A DNA stretch of 64,000 nt from Hydrogenophilus thermoluteolus (GTDB taxonomy: Bacteria > Pseudomonadota > Gammaproteobacteria > Burkholderiales > Rhodocyclaceae), in the NCBI RefSeq assembly GCF_003574215.1, contig NZ_AP018558.1:468001-532000 (forward strand). The letters run 5' to 3'. Made by a program: the position numbers and the translations under genes. A model generated the notes under the pieces. It saw nothing but the letters and a program-made list of their open reading frames with translations, was not told the DNA's origin and searched no databases. Below are positions 8,493-16,667 of this stretch, piece after piece. Numbering within the stretch: the first letter of the stretch is position 1; each line of letters opens with the position of its first letter.

Positions 8493-9704
8493 ATGGCAAT
8501 GACCCATCTGATGAACACCTACGCCCGCTTGCCTGTGGCGTTCGCGCACGGGGAGGGGGTCTGGCTCACCGACGAAGCCGGGAACCGCTATCTCGACGCC
8601 CTTGCGGGCATCGCGGTCTCGACCTTAGGGCACGCCCATCCGCGCCTTGCCGAAGCGATTTGCGCCCAAGCCAAAAAGGTGCTCCACACCTCGAACCTCT
8701 ATCGCATTCCCGCGCAGGAGGCCCTCGCGGAACGGCTGTGCGCGTTGAGCGCGATGGAAGAGGTCTTCTTCGCCAATTCGGGCGCGGAAGCCAACGAAGG
8801 GGCGATCAAACTGGCCCGCCTCTATGGCCATCGGCGCGGCATTGCGCGGCCGAAGATCGTCGTGATGGAGCAGGCGTTTCACGGACGGACGCTCGCCGCG
8901 CTTTCGGCAACCGGTAACGTGAAAGCCCAGCAGGGTTTCGAGCCGCTCGTCGAAGGGTTCGTCCGGGTCCCGTTCGGTGATCTCACTGCGCTGACGGCTG
9001 CACTCGCCGATTCCGACGTCGTCGCGGTGCTCTTCGAAGTGATCCAGGGAGAAGGCGGGATTCGCCTCGCCGCGCCCGAGGTCGTGCGGGCGATCCGGGA
9101 GATCACCGCGGCGCGGGGCGTGTTGATGATGTGCGACGAGGTGCAGTGTGGCGTTGGGCGCACCGGCCATTGGTTCGGTTGGCAGTGGGCCGCTGCGGCG
9201 CTGGGGGTGGCGCCGGAGGCGCTGGCACCGGACGTGATGACGCTCGCAAAAGGGCTCGGTTCCGGCGTACCCCTAGGTGCGCTCCTGGCACGGGGGCCTG
9301 CCGCTGGGGTTTTCGGTCCGGGAAATCATGGATCGACGTTTGGCGGCAATCCCTTGGCGTGCGTCGCCGGGCTCACCACGCTCGCGGTGATCGAGGAAGA
9401 GGGATTGCTCGCGAACGCGGCGGCACGCGGCGCGCAACTCAAGAACGCACTGCAACAGGCGTTTGCTGACCTTCCCGCGGTTCAGGAGGTGCGCGGGGAA
9501 GGACTGATGATCGGAGTGGTGCTCGACCGCCCCTGTGGTGCCTTGGTGCGGACCGCGCTCGAGGAGGCGCGGTTACTGATCAACGTGACCGCCGAGCGGG
9601 TGATACGCCTTTTGCCGCCGCTCGTCATTTCGGAAGCTGAGACGGAGGAGATCGCCGCGCGGCTGGTGCCGTTGGTGCGGCGATTCGTGAGGGGAGGGGA
9701 ATAG
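8493..9704 (+). CDS. argD: acetylornithine aminotransferase
   Basis: A PLP-dependent class III aminotransferase of 403 residues that converts N-acetylglutamate semialdehyde to N-acetylornithine in arginine synthesis (often also active on succinyl-diaminopimelate semialdehyde). Visible landmarks are ALAGIAVSTLGHAHP, FFANSGAEANEGAIKLAR, the Asp of CDEVQCGVGRTG that contacts the PLP ring, LAKGLGSG with the Schiff-base lysine, and HGSTFGGNPLAC. ATG 8493 follows GGGGAAGGA; ATG 8499 is an alternative. The stop is only 3 bases before argF, so the two form an operon. Confidence 0.94.
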   Translation: MAMTHLMNTYARLPVAFAHGEGVWLTDEAGNRYLDALAGIAVSTLGHAHPRLAEAICAQAKKVLHTSNLYRIPAQEALAERLCALSAMEEVFFANSGAEANEGAIKLARLYGHRRGIARPKIVVMEQAFHGRTLAALSATGNVKAQQGFEPLVEGFVRVPFGDLTALTAALADSDVVAVLFEVIQGEGGIRLAAPEVVRAIREITAARGVLMMCDEVQCGVGRTGHWFGWQWAAAALGVAPEALAPDVMTLAKGLGSGVPLGALLARGPAAGVFGPGNHGSTFGGNPLACVAGLTTLAVIEEEGLLANAAARGAQLKNALQQAFADLPAVQEVRGEGLMIGVVLDRPCGALVRTALEEARLLINVTAERVIRLLPPLVISEAETEEIAARLVPLVRRFVRGGE

Positions 9705-9707
9705 ACG

Positions 9708-10631
9708 ATGCCAGCGGTCCAACACTATTTGCAATTCCGCGATTTTTCCGCGGACGAATATCGTTACCTCTTCGATCGTGCGGCGTGGATCAAGCGTAAG
9801 TTCAAGCAGTACGAACCGTGGCATCCGCTCTTCGATCGCACGCTGGTGATGATCTTCGAAAAAGCGAGCACCCGCACCCGCCTTTCGTTCGAAGCGGGGA
9901 TTCAGCAGTTGGGTGGCTTCGCCGTCTATCTCAATACCCGTGACTCACAGCTTGGCCGCGGCGAACCGGTCGAGGACGCGGCGGAGGTGATCTCCCGGAT
10001 GAGCGATCTGGTGATGATCCGTACCTTCGAGCAGGCGATCGTCGAGCGCTTCGCGGCGCGTTCGCGGGTGCCGGTGATCAACGGGCTCACCAACGAATTC
10101 CACCCGTGCCAGGTGATGGCCGATATCTTCACTTTCATCGAGCACCGCGGTGCGATCCAAGGCAAGACCGTGGCGTGGATCGGGGATGCGAACAATATGT
10201 GCAACACCTGGTTACAGGCGGCGGAAGTGCTCGACTTCAAAGTGAACGTCTCGACCCCGCCCGGCTATGCGGTCGATCCGGCGGTCGCGCAAGTCACTCC
10301 GAACGGCCACTATGAGTGTTTTGCCGATCCGATGGACGCGGCGCGTAACGCCGACCTGATTACCACCGACGTCTGGACGTCGATGGGGTTCGAAGAGGAG
10401 TCCGAAGCGCGGCTCCAGGCGTTCCGCGACTGGCAGGTCGACGCCGAAATGATGGCTGTCGCCAAACCCGACGCGCTTTTCATGCACTGCTTGCCCGCGC
10501 ACCGCGGCGAAGAGGTCACCGCCGAGGTGATCGATGGCCCGCAGTCGGTGGTCTGGGACGAAGCGGAAAACCGGCTGCACGTGCAGAAGGCGCTGATGGA
10601 GTACCTGGTGCTGGGACGGATGGAAGGGTAG
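9708..10631 (+). CDS. argF: ornithine carbamoyltransferase
   Basis: ArgF condenses ornithine and carbamoyl phosphate to citrulline. The 307-residue protein has all family signatures: the carbamoyl-phosphate loop EKASTRTRLSFE, FHPCQVMAD, GDANNMCNTW for ornithine binding, VWTSMGFEEE and the C-terminal HCLPAHRGEE. It is co-transcribed with argD 3 bases upstream. With argG 1 kb downstream this gives consecutive arginine steps, interrupted by the oppositely oriented mntA-hepT pair. The stop lies 2 bases from the stop of the convergent hepT gene. Confidence 0.96.
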   Translation: MPAVQHYLQFRDFSADEYRYLFDRAAWIKRKFKQYEPWHPLFDRTLVMIFEKASTRTRLSFEAGIQQLGGFAVYLNTRDSQLGRGEPVEDAAEVISRMSDLVMIRTFEQAIVERFAARSRVPVINGLTNEFHPCQVMADIFTFIEHRGAIQGKTVAWIGDANNMCNTWLQAAEVLDFKVNVSTPPGYAVDPAVAQVTPNGHYECFADPMDAARNADLITTDVWTSMGFEEESEARLQAFRDWQVDAEMMAVAKPDALFMHCLPAHRGEEVTAEVIDGPQSVVWDEAENRLHVQKALMEYLVLGRMEG

Positions 10632-10633
10632 GG

Positions 10634-11143
10634 TCAGCACGGTGTTACCGATTTCGCCGCCGAAGGGGGAAGTTGCGCCCGCCAGTGGGCCAGAAGCGCA
10701 AGCATCGCATCCGCGGCGGCGACCGTTGCTTCCCACACGGCCCAGCGCGCCTCGGGGTGATCCGGGTATTCGTGGGTGATGCGGTTGCACAAAGCGCGCC
10801 AGGTCAGCCAGGTATCGGCCTCCAGAAACCCGAGCTTCTCTAAGCGGTTGAGGCGGTCGCGCATTGCCATCGTCTCGATGGGTTCCGCAAGTACCTCGAG
10901 CGTGGCTGGGATCAAGCGTTCGCCCACTGCGTCTTGGAGTTTCAGGAATCGAAAAAGGATCTGATCAAGAAGGCGAAGCCGCTGCGCGTCACTTTCGACA
11001 ACCTCGGGTTGGCGTTCACAGGCGGGAAGCGCAGACCAGTCGGCGAGCGCTGCTTTGAGCACTGCGGCCTGCCGATCGATTTCAGCCCATGCGGCGGTTA
11101 ACCGCAGCTGGGGCAACGCGTAGGGGTCCTTTATAACCGACAC
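10634..11143 (-). CDS. HepT-like HEPN-domain protein (putative toxin of an MNT-HEPN pair)
   Basis: A 169-residue all-helical protein downstream of and overlapping a minimal nucleotidyltransferase gene by 13 bases, the standard order of MntA-HepT toxin-antitoxin modules. The C-terminal part reads RLEKLGFLEADTW followed by CNRITHEYPD, which aligns with the RX4HXY motif of HEPN RNases. The His (about residue 124) and the Tyr (about 126) that is the AMPylation target in known HepT proteins are present. The position of the catalytic Arg is Cys 119 here, with Arg 116 and 121 nearby. The start is GTG 11143. It could therefore be an inactive or altered toxin, or a substrate-binding partner of the HI0074 type. 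The assignment rests on motif and gene order. Confidence 0.68.
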   Translation of the reverse strand: MSVIKDPYALPQLRLTAAWAEIDRQAAVLKAALADWSALPACERQPEVVESDAQRLRLLDQILFRFLKLQDAVGERLIPATLEVLAEPIETMAMRDRLNRLEKLGFLEADTWLTWRALCNRITHEYPDHPEARWAVWEATVAAADAMLALLAHWRAQLPPSAAKSVTPC

Positions 11144-11520
11144 AACTCGATTCCTTCTTCGGCAATGCGTCGCAGTATTGGAGACGAAGGGGTCTCTGGG
11201 GTAACGATCACGATATCGATTTTTTGTTCGTCAAGGATGGCTGCCAATCGTGCCCAGAAGCGGTTGGCAAGCGCTACCCGTTCCGAATGGCTCAGACGCA
11301 CGGGTACGTGCAAGCAAAGGTCGATGTCTCCGCCGCGTCTCCCTGGGTCGGTGCGCGATCCGAAGAGTATGACACGGCTTGCTGGCGGCAAGAGTTGTGC
11401 CGCTGCGGTAAGAATCGCACGCCGCTCGGCTGGACTCAGGCGCGGTAAATCCTGTTTCGCAGGATGCGCCCGTAAGGCGCCATCCCGCGCAGAAGATTGG
11501 GTGGTTTGAGCGAATGTCAT
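11131..11520 (-). CDS. MntA-like minimal nucleotidyltransferase (putative antitoxin)
   Basis: A 129-residue protein with the Pol-beta-type nucleotidyltransferase signature FGSRTDPGRRGGDIDL (GS-x9-D-x-D) near residues 53-68 and a third acidic position in KIDIVIV. MntA proteins polyAMPylate and so silence the HepT HEPN RNase encoded next to them; the adjacent overlapping gene here fits that role. The N-terminus before ALRAHPAKQ is poorly conserved, so the start (ATG 11520) could be shorter. A good sigma70 promoter lies just upstream, back to back with argG. Confidence 0.75.
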   Translation of the reverse strand: MTFAQTTQSSARDGALRAHPAKQDLPRLSPAERRAILTAAAQLLPPASRVILFGSRTDPGRRGGDIDLCLHVPVRLSHSERVALANRFWARLAAILDEQKIDIVIVTPETPSSPILRRIAEEGIELCRL

Positions 11521-11526
11521 GCGCCA

Positions 11527-11555
11527 ATGATAGAATAATTACCCTTACTTGACAA
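11527..11555 (-). promoter_or_regulatory. sigma70 promoter of the mntA-hepT pair
   Basis: On the minus strand TTGTCA (11555-11550), a 17-base spacer and TATCAT (11532-11527) precede mntA, with the start codon 7 bases beyond the -10. This implies a leaderless or nearly leaderless mntA transcript. A TTGACA on the plus strand (11549-11554) overlaps it and may be the argG -35, though no good plus-strand -10 is seen. Confidence 0.55.
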
Positions 11556-11594
11556 TTTTCCCTTTTGGTTGCAACGACAGGAAAACACCCAAAA

Positions 11595-12827
11595 ATGAGC
11601 GACGTGCGCAAAGTGGTGCTCGCCTACTCCGGTGGGCTCGATACCTCGGTGATTCTCAAATGGTTGCAGGATACCTATCGCTGTGAAGTGGTGACATTCA
11701 CCGCCGACCTTGGGCAGGGTGAAGAGTTGGAACCTGCGCGGCAAAAAGCGTTGGCGTTGGGGATCAAGCCGGAAAATATTTTCATCGACGATCTGCGCGA
11801 AACGTTCGTGCGCGATTTCGTCTTCCCAATGTTTCGCGCCAATGCCATTTATGAAGGCGAATACCTGTTGGGGACCTCGATTGCCCGTCCGCTGATCGCC
11901 AAGCGCCAGATCGAGATCGCGCGAGCGACCGGAGCCGACGCGGTTGCGCATGGCGCGACGGGCAAAGGGAACGACCAAGTACGTTTCGAGTTGGGGTACT
12001 ACGCGCTGATGCCCGAGATCAAAGTGATCGCGCCGTGGCGCGAGTGGGATCTCAACTCGCGGGAAAAATTGCTCGCGTATGCCGAAAAGCACGGGATCCC
12101 GATCGAACAGAAACACCGCGAAGGAGGTGCCCCTTATTCGATGGACGCGAACCTGCTCCATATCTCGTACGAAGGCCGCCACCTCGAAGATCCGACCGCG
12201 GAACCGGAAGCGTCGATGTGGCGTTGGACGGTCGCGCCTGAAGAGGCACCGGACACGCCTGAGTACGTCGAACTGACTTTCGAAAAGGGCGATCTGGTCG
12301 CGATCGACGGCGAACGGATGCGACCGCACGAACTGCTCGCGAAGCTCAACGAATTGGGCGGTAAACACGGTGTGGGGCGGCTCGATCTGGTGGAGAACCG
12401 CTACGTCGGGATGAAGAGCCGCGGCTGCTATGAAACTCCGGGCGGGACGATCCTGCTGAAAGCCCACCGCGCGATCGAGTCGATCACGCTCGACCGCGAA
12501 GTGGCGCACCTCAAAGACGATTTGATGCCGCGCTACGCCGCGCTTATCTACAACGGCTACTGGTTCAGCCCCGAGCGGCAAGCGTTGCAGGCGCTCATCG
12601 ACTTCACGCAGCAGACGGTGAATGGTTGGGTGCGGGTGAAGCTCTACAAAGGGAGCGTGATGGTGGTGGCGCGCGACTCCGCAACCGATTCGCTCTTCGA
12701 TCCGACGATCGCGACCTTCGAAGACGACCGCGGCGCGTACAACCAGAAGGACGCCGAAGGGTTCATCCGGCTCAACTCGTTGCGGTTGCGCATCGCAGCG
12801 AAATTGGCGGCAAAACGGCGTCGCTGA
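11595..12827 (+). CDS. argG: argininosuccinate synthase
   Basis: ArgG joins citrulline and aspartate using ATP. The 410-residue type I enzyme starts at ATG 11595 (MSDVRKVVLAYSGGLDTS); the SGGLDTS motif is the ATP pyrophosphatase loop. Also visible are FTADLGQGEE, AHGATGKGNDQVRFE (citrulline/aspartate binding), MSRG-like GMKSRGCYETPGG and the C-terminal YNGYWFSPER. Upstream frame extension to 11565 has no family match. An AGGAAAA sequence about 12 bases upstream is a weak ribosome site. Transcription diverges from mntA. Confidence 0.96.
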   Translation: MSDVRKVVLAYSGGLDTSVILKWLQDTYRCEVVTFTADLGQGEELEPARQKALALGIKPENIFIDDLRETFVRDFVFPMFRANAIYEGEYLLGTSIARPLIAKRQIEIARATGADAVAHGATGKGNDQVRFELGYYALMPEIKVIAPWREWDLNSREKLLAYAEKHGIPIEQKHREGGAPYSMDANLLHISYEGRHLEDPTAEPEASMWRWTVAPEEAPDTPEYVELTFEKGDLVAIDGERMRPHELLAKLNELGGKHGVGRLDLVENRYVGMKSRGCYETPGGTILLKAHRAIESITLDREVAHLKDDLMPRYAALIYNGYWFSPERQALQALIDFTQQTVNGWVRVKLYKGSVMVVARDSATDSLFDPTIATFEDDRGAYNQKDAEGFIRLNSLRLRIAAKLAAKRRR

Positions 12828-12893
12828 CTGCCAACGCGAGTAGCGGCCCCCGGTGCATCGACAACATGAGGTCATGAAGCGCGAGAAACGGCG

Positions 12894-13118
12894 ATGGGTG
12901 AGGACCTGATTCTGGGGCTGACGTTCGAAGAGTGGGAGGAGTGGGCGCTGCGCATCCTCATTCCAGCGTTCATTCTCTACATGATCTTCATCATCGGTAA
13001 CCTGGCGTGGAAGTCGAAAGCCGGCAAATACGGGACCTTGTGGCTCTTCGTCGCGCTCGGTGTCGGGTTCATCGGGTTCATCGCCAAGGGGATCATCGAA
13101 TGGTTCATGACCCATTAG
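12894..13118 (+). CDS. DUF2788 family small membrane protein
   Basis: 74 residues with an acidic N-terminus (FEEWEEWALR) and two hydrophobic helices (IPAFILYMIFIIGNLAW and LWLFVALGVGFIGFIAKGI), typical of the DUF2788 family of proteobacterial two-span inner-membrane proteins. Function is unknown. Its last 19 bases overlap the start of the diguanylate cyclase gene, so the two are probably translated together. That hints at a membrane-associated link, but nothing in the sequence shows one. Confidence 0.8.
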   Translation: MGEDLILGLTFEEWEEWALRILIPAFILYMIFIIGNLAWKSKAGKYGTLWLFVALGVGFIGFIAKGIIEWFMTH

Positions 13119-14422
13119 CGGACGAGGGACCGCTCCACGCGCTCTTGGTGGACCCAGGCGAGGCGTCGGGAAAGTTCCTTGCGCGCACCCTGGACCGATT
13201 CGGATTGCGAATCCACCGCGCTTATGACGGTACGAGCGCACTCAGAATGGCCGGTGAGATCCGGTTTGATGTGGTGCTCACCACCTATGTGTTGCCCGAC
13301 GACGATGGGATTTCGCTGGCGGCGAAACTCCGCCCGTGGCTCAAGGAAGCGGCGCCGGTGGTGATGGTTACCTCCGAGAATGACCAGGTGTTGCTGGAGC
13401 GCGCCTTTCGCAATGGGGTCACCGACGTCTTCACGCGCGACGACTTGGCGCAACTGGAAAACTTCCTCAACTATTTCCTCGCCCACCGCACCGATATGCT
13501 CGCGGGCGCGTCGCTGTTGTTGGTCGAAGATTCGCCGTTGCAGCAGCGCAGCCTGCAGGCGATCCTTGAGCGGCGGCGCTATCGGGTGGAAACGGTGGGC
13601 AGTGTCGCAGCCGCACGTGCGGCAATGACGCAGAACGAATACGAACTGTTCGTGATCGACCTCGTGCTCGCCGATGGCGAGAGCGGCTTGTCCCTCATTC
13701 GGCAGCTGCGTCGCCGTCCGGAAGATTTCGTCCTCAATCCAATCATCGTTTTGACGGGCTTTCACGATACCGCGCGCAAGAACGAACTCTACCGCTTGGG
13801 GGTGAACGATTACGTGGTCAAACCCCCGCACGACGTCGAGCTCTTGGCACGGGTCCACAATTTGGTCCTGATGCGCCGCCTCTACCTCCAGGCGCGCGAA
13901 CGCGAACGGCTACTGCAGGTGATGGCGGTGACCGACAAACTCACCGGTATTCCCAACCGTCACGCGTACGAAGACGTGGCGCGCCGCTATTTCGAACGCG
14001 CAAAGCGCGATGGCAAGCCGCTTACGCTTCTGGTCGTCGATATCGACCGTTTCAAGCGGATCAACGATACCTTCGGACATGCTTACGGCGACAAGATCCT
14101 TATTGAGGTAGCACAGCGCATTGCCAAATCGGTGCGCGCAAGCGATTTCCTCGCCCGTTTCGGCGGGGAGGAGTTCGTCGTTTTGCTGCCCAACTGCGAT
14201 CTTGCCCATGCGGCGAAGAAAGCGGAACGGATCCGGCGGGATATCGAGCAGCACGTGCGCGACAAAACGGGCGAATCCGTTACGGTGAGTATTGGCGTAG
14301 CGGAACTCGCGCCCCAAAAAGAAACGTTCGACGAAGGGTTTGCGCGTGCTGACGCCGCGCTCTATGCAGCAAAGGTGCAGGGGCGCAACCGCGTCGCGGT
14401 CGCTGCCCCGGCTACCCACTGA
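13100..14422 (+). CDS. diguanylate cyclase with two receiver domains (REC-REC-GGDEF)
   Basis: A 440-residue cytoplasmic signalling protein predicted to make cyclic-di-GMP from GTP. The first receiver (about residues 10-125) is degenerate: the phospho-acceptor Asp is replaced by Thr in VVLTTYVLPDDDG. The second receiver (about 135-260) keeps it in FVIDLVLADGESG. The GGDEF domain begins near TDKLTGIPNRHAY, has the metal Asp in LLVVDIDRFKRIND, an intact RFGGEEF active site (GGEEF at 355-359) and the RxxD inhibitory site RASD five residues before it. ATG 13100 (AAGGGG 8 bases upstream) overlaps the DUF2788 gene. No cognate histidine kinase is adjacent. Confidence 0.9.
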   Translation: MVHDPLADEGPLHALLVDPGEASGKFLARTLDRFGLRIHRAYDGTSALRMAGEIRFDVVLTTYVLPDDDGISLAAKLRPWLKEAAPVVMVTSENDQVLLERAFRNGVTDVFTRDDLAQLENFLNYFLAHRTDMLAGASLLLVEDSPLQQRSLQAILERRRYRVETVGSVAAARAAMTQNEYELFVIDLVLADGESGLSLIRQLRRRPEDFVLNPIIVLTGFHDTARKNELYRLGVNDYVVKPPHDVELLARVHNLVLMRRLYLQARERERLLQVMAVTDKLTGIPNRHAYEDVARRYFERAKRDGKPLTLLVVDIDRFKRINDTFGHAYGDKILIEVAQRIAKSVRASDFLARFGGEEFVVLLPNCDLAHAAKKAERIRRDIEQHVRDKTGESVTVSIGVAELAPQKETFDEGFARADAALYAAKVQGRNRVAVAAPATH

Positions 14423-14450
14423 TCGCTCTCCCTTTTCGGGTGACGGTTTT

Positions 14451-15506
14451 TCAGGCTGAGAGCATCGCGTCGGCAGGTGCGGTTGCGGGTAGGGCTTGCC
14501 CGAAGAAGCCTTCGGTGTGGATGCGTGCCTCGGGGGCGCCCAACGCCAGCGCCGCTGCCCGGCAATCGGCAACGAATTCGGGGCTTCCCGCGATGAAGAC
14601 CGAATAGGCGGAAAGGTCGGGGAAGTACTGGGGTAGGAGCGCAGGGATCCGTCCGTGCCAGTAACCTTCGGCGGTTTCGCGGGTGAGTGTTGCCTTGTAG
14701 GTGAAGTTGCGGTGTTTCGTTTCCCAGTACGCCATCATCCCCAGTGCATAGCAATCGGCGCGCGTGCGGCCGGAGTGGATCAACGTCACCGGTTTGCGGT
14801 AGCCGCGTCGCAACGCCGCTTCGGTGAGCGCGAGCACCGGCGCGAGCCCCGTGCCCGCAGTGAGACACAGGACCGGCGTTTCTGCAGAAGGGTCGCCGAT
14901 GAAGGTGCCGTAGGGGCCGTCGATCTTGACGATTTCGCCAACTTGAAGCTGCTCTGTAGCCCAGACGCTGGTGACGCCCCCGTCGATCTTTGCGATTTGC
15001 AATGCCAATTCCCCGTCGGGGCGCGGTGCATTCGCAATCGAATACGAGCGCGCTGGGTATTCGCCCCGCAGGTCGGAGAGCATCACGTACTGCCCAGGCC
15101 AGTACCGCATCGGTTGACCGACGGGGCGGAGGCGCAGTTCGACGACACGGGGCGTGCGCACGATCCGGTCGACGACGACAAAGCGTTGGTTTTCCCGCGG
15201 GGGAAAGAGTTTGGGTTTGGCGTCCGCGGTGCCCCATTCGATCACCAGGACTTTGGAAAGCGGTTTCGCCATACACATCAGGCCGTACCCTTCCCGGCGC
15301 TCGTCTGGCGAAAGCGCCATGTCGAGCACGACCCCTTGATCGAACTGCCCTTCCCGCACTTTGACTTTGCATTCGCCGCAAGCGCCAGCGCGGCAGTTGT
15401 TGGGCAGCGCATAGCCCGCCTTTTCCAGCGCGGTGAGGACGGTGTCGCCCGGTGCGCAGACCACCTCGCGGTTGGACGGGTAGAGACGAATGACCGTGGG
15501 TTCCAT
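14451..15506 (-). CDS. 2Fe-2S ferredoxin / FAD / NAD(P) oxidoreductase, partner of the diiron protein
   Basis: A 351-residue electron-transfer subunit like those of phenol/toluene and methane monooxygenases. The N-terminal plant-type ferredoxin has cysteines 38, 43, 46 and 78 (NCRAGACGEC and LMCMAKP). The ferredoxin-NADP reductase part has ARSYSIANAP for FAD, LTAGTGLAPVLALTE for the pyridine nucleotide and FIAGSPEFV near the C-terminus. It would pass electrons from NAD(P)H to the diiron protein encoded 70 bases upstream in the same operon. ATG 15506 has an AGGAGAG site 8 bases ahead; a GTG at 15536 is less likely. The natural substrate of the pair is not known. Confidence 0.85.
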   Translation of the reverse strand: MEPTVIRLYPSNREVVCAPGDTVLTALEKAGYALPNNCRAGACGECKVKVREGQFDQGVVLDMALSPDERREGYGLMCMAKPLSKVLVIEWGTADAKPKLFPPRENQRFVVVDRIVRTPRVVELRLRPVGQPMRYWPGQYVMLSDLRGEYPARSYSIANAPRPDGELALQIAKIDGGVTSVWATEQLQVGEIVKIDGPYGTFIGDPSAETPVLCLTAGTGLAPVLALTEAALRRGYRKPVTLIHSGRTRADCYALGMMAYWETKHRNFTYKATLTRETAEGYWHGRIPALLPQYFPDLSAYSVFIAGSPEFVADCRAAALALGAPEARIHTEGFFGQALPATAPADAMLSA

Positions 15507-15576
15507 CGTGGGCTCTCCTGGGACGACGGGCGCCACCGGGCGCCCGGACGCAATGGTTTGTGGTTATTGGTGCGGA

Positions 15577-16602
15577 TCAAAAGACTGGGATGATCGACGC
15601 CATGTCGACCTCGCTCACCTCTTCGCCCGAGATACCGACCTCCGGGATCGCGGGGAAGGGGATCCCGTAGCGGTCGAGCACCCCTTTGAGGTTGAGGATC
15701 GCGTTGCGCCAGTTCTCTTTCTTCGCCTCATAGGTGGGGATGCCGAATCCAGCTTGGCGCGCGACCTCTTCGGCTTCGCGCTGCGTCGGGATGAAGTCTT
15801 CGGGCAGATCCCAGAACTCCATCGGCGGTTCGAAGAGGACCGCCGAGAGGAAGAGGTACCCAGCGCGGATCTGTTTGGTGACGAGCGCTTTGTCCTCGAC
15901 GGGGAGTTTCGGGTAGTCGCGCTCCATCAACGCCATGCAGATCGCCATGTGGCGCCCTTCGTCGCGGCCGATGTTGCGGAACGCCTCTTTGAAGACCAGT
16001 TCGCGGCTGTTGTCGTGCATCTGTTTGAAGATGGTCGCCGCAGCGATTTCGCCCATCAGGAACGAAGAGAAGAGCACCGCGAGCGAATACTTCGGCACCG
16101 CGTTCTTGTACCCGTTCCAGTAGCGGCCACCGTTGTAGTAGAGCCATTTCGCGTTTTTCTGTAGCCGTTTGCCGAGTTCCGTCTTGGGTTGATAGGTGAG
16201 CGGGTCGTGGTGATCGAGGAACTTCTTGATCGCCAGACCGCACATCTGCTCGTGGTTCTGTTCGTCACGGGTGATCGAGAAGAAGCAACGGCGGACCGGA
16301 TCTTCTTCGTGCTCTTCGTAGGTCTTGATGAGCGCCGACGCAAAGACGGGCGGTGCCGAGGCGTCGAAAACCGAAAGGAGCGTCCACCAGTAGCCGATCG
16401 CTTCGCGCTCTTCCCAGCTGTAGGAGTCGACGTCGAGGGTATCCCACGGCAATTTTTTCGGATCCCAGTTTTCGCGTTGCGCGGCGTCCCAGATCTCTTC
16501 GAGCTTCATCGTCTGGGCGTGCCACGACAGCGGATAGACGTTGGGTTGTGGGGTTTGCGGCGGAAACTCCATTTTCAGCGCGAGTTTTTCGTTGTGTGCC
16601 AT
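15577..16602 (-). CDS. R2-like ferritin-superfamily diiron protein, putative oxygenase (unassigned)
   Basis: A 341-residue soluble protein with two ExxH metal motifs: E114-x-x-H117 (RDEQNHEQM) and E215-x-x-H218 (RDEGRHMAI). E185 in LMGEIAAA and a possible first ligand at D80 or E96/E97 complete an R2/acyl-desaturase-like diiron site. Spacing fits a four-helix bundle. The immediately downstream ferredoxin-reductase gene argues for an O2-activating monooxygenase or desaturase. No effector-type or beta-subunit gene is present, unlike classical multicomponent monooxygenases. It does not show the extra His of AurF-type N-oxygenases. The start is ATG 16602 behind an AAGGAGG site. Substrate unknown; the promoter suggests control by an FNR-type and a TetR-type regulator. 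Confidence 0.75.
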   Translation of the reverse strand: MAHNEKLALKMEFPPQTPQPNVYPLSWHAQTMKLEEIWDAAQRENWDPKKLPWDTLDVDSYSWEEREAIGYWWTLLSVFDASAPPVFASALIKTYEEHEEDPVRRCFFSITRDEQNHEQMCGLAIKKFLDHHDPLTYQPKTELGKRLQKNAKWLYYNGGRYWNGYKNAVPKYSLAVLFSSFLMGEIAAATIFKQMHDNSRELVFKEAFRNIGRDEGRHMAICMALMERDYPKLPVEDKALVTKQIRAGYLFLSAVLFEPPMEFWDLPEDFIPTQREAEEVARQAGFGIPTYEAKKENWRNAILNLKGVLDRYGIPFPAIPEVGISGEEVSEVDMASIIPVF

Positions 16603-16643
16603 CGGACTTCCTCCTTGTGTGTGGGTTGTGCGGGTTCAAAAAT

Positions 16644-16659
16644 CGCAAACTGATTTGCG
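16644..16659. promoter_or_regulatory. inverted repeat in the diiron gene leader
   Basis: CGCAAA (16644-16649) and TTTGCG (16654-16659) form a perfect inverted repeat with a 4-base centre, 41 bases before the diiron gene start and right at its predicted transcription start. It could be an operator or an RNA hairpin. Confidence 0.4.
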
Positions 16660-16667
16660 TGTGTTGA

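Noticed and set aside
11517..13241. Very long open frame on the minus strand across argG
   Set aside because: It is antisense to a full-length argG with all catalytic motifs; its product is Arg/His-rich and low-complexity, a codon-bias shadow typical of GC-rich DNA.
15577..16602. Naming the diiron protein an AurF-type N-oxygenase
   Set aside because: AurF has an extra His four residues before the last ExxH; here that position is Ile, and the ligand pattern fits R2/desaturase-like proteins better.
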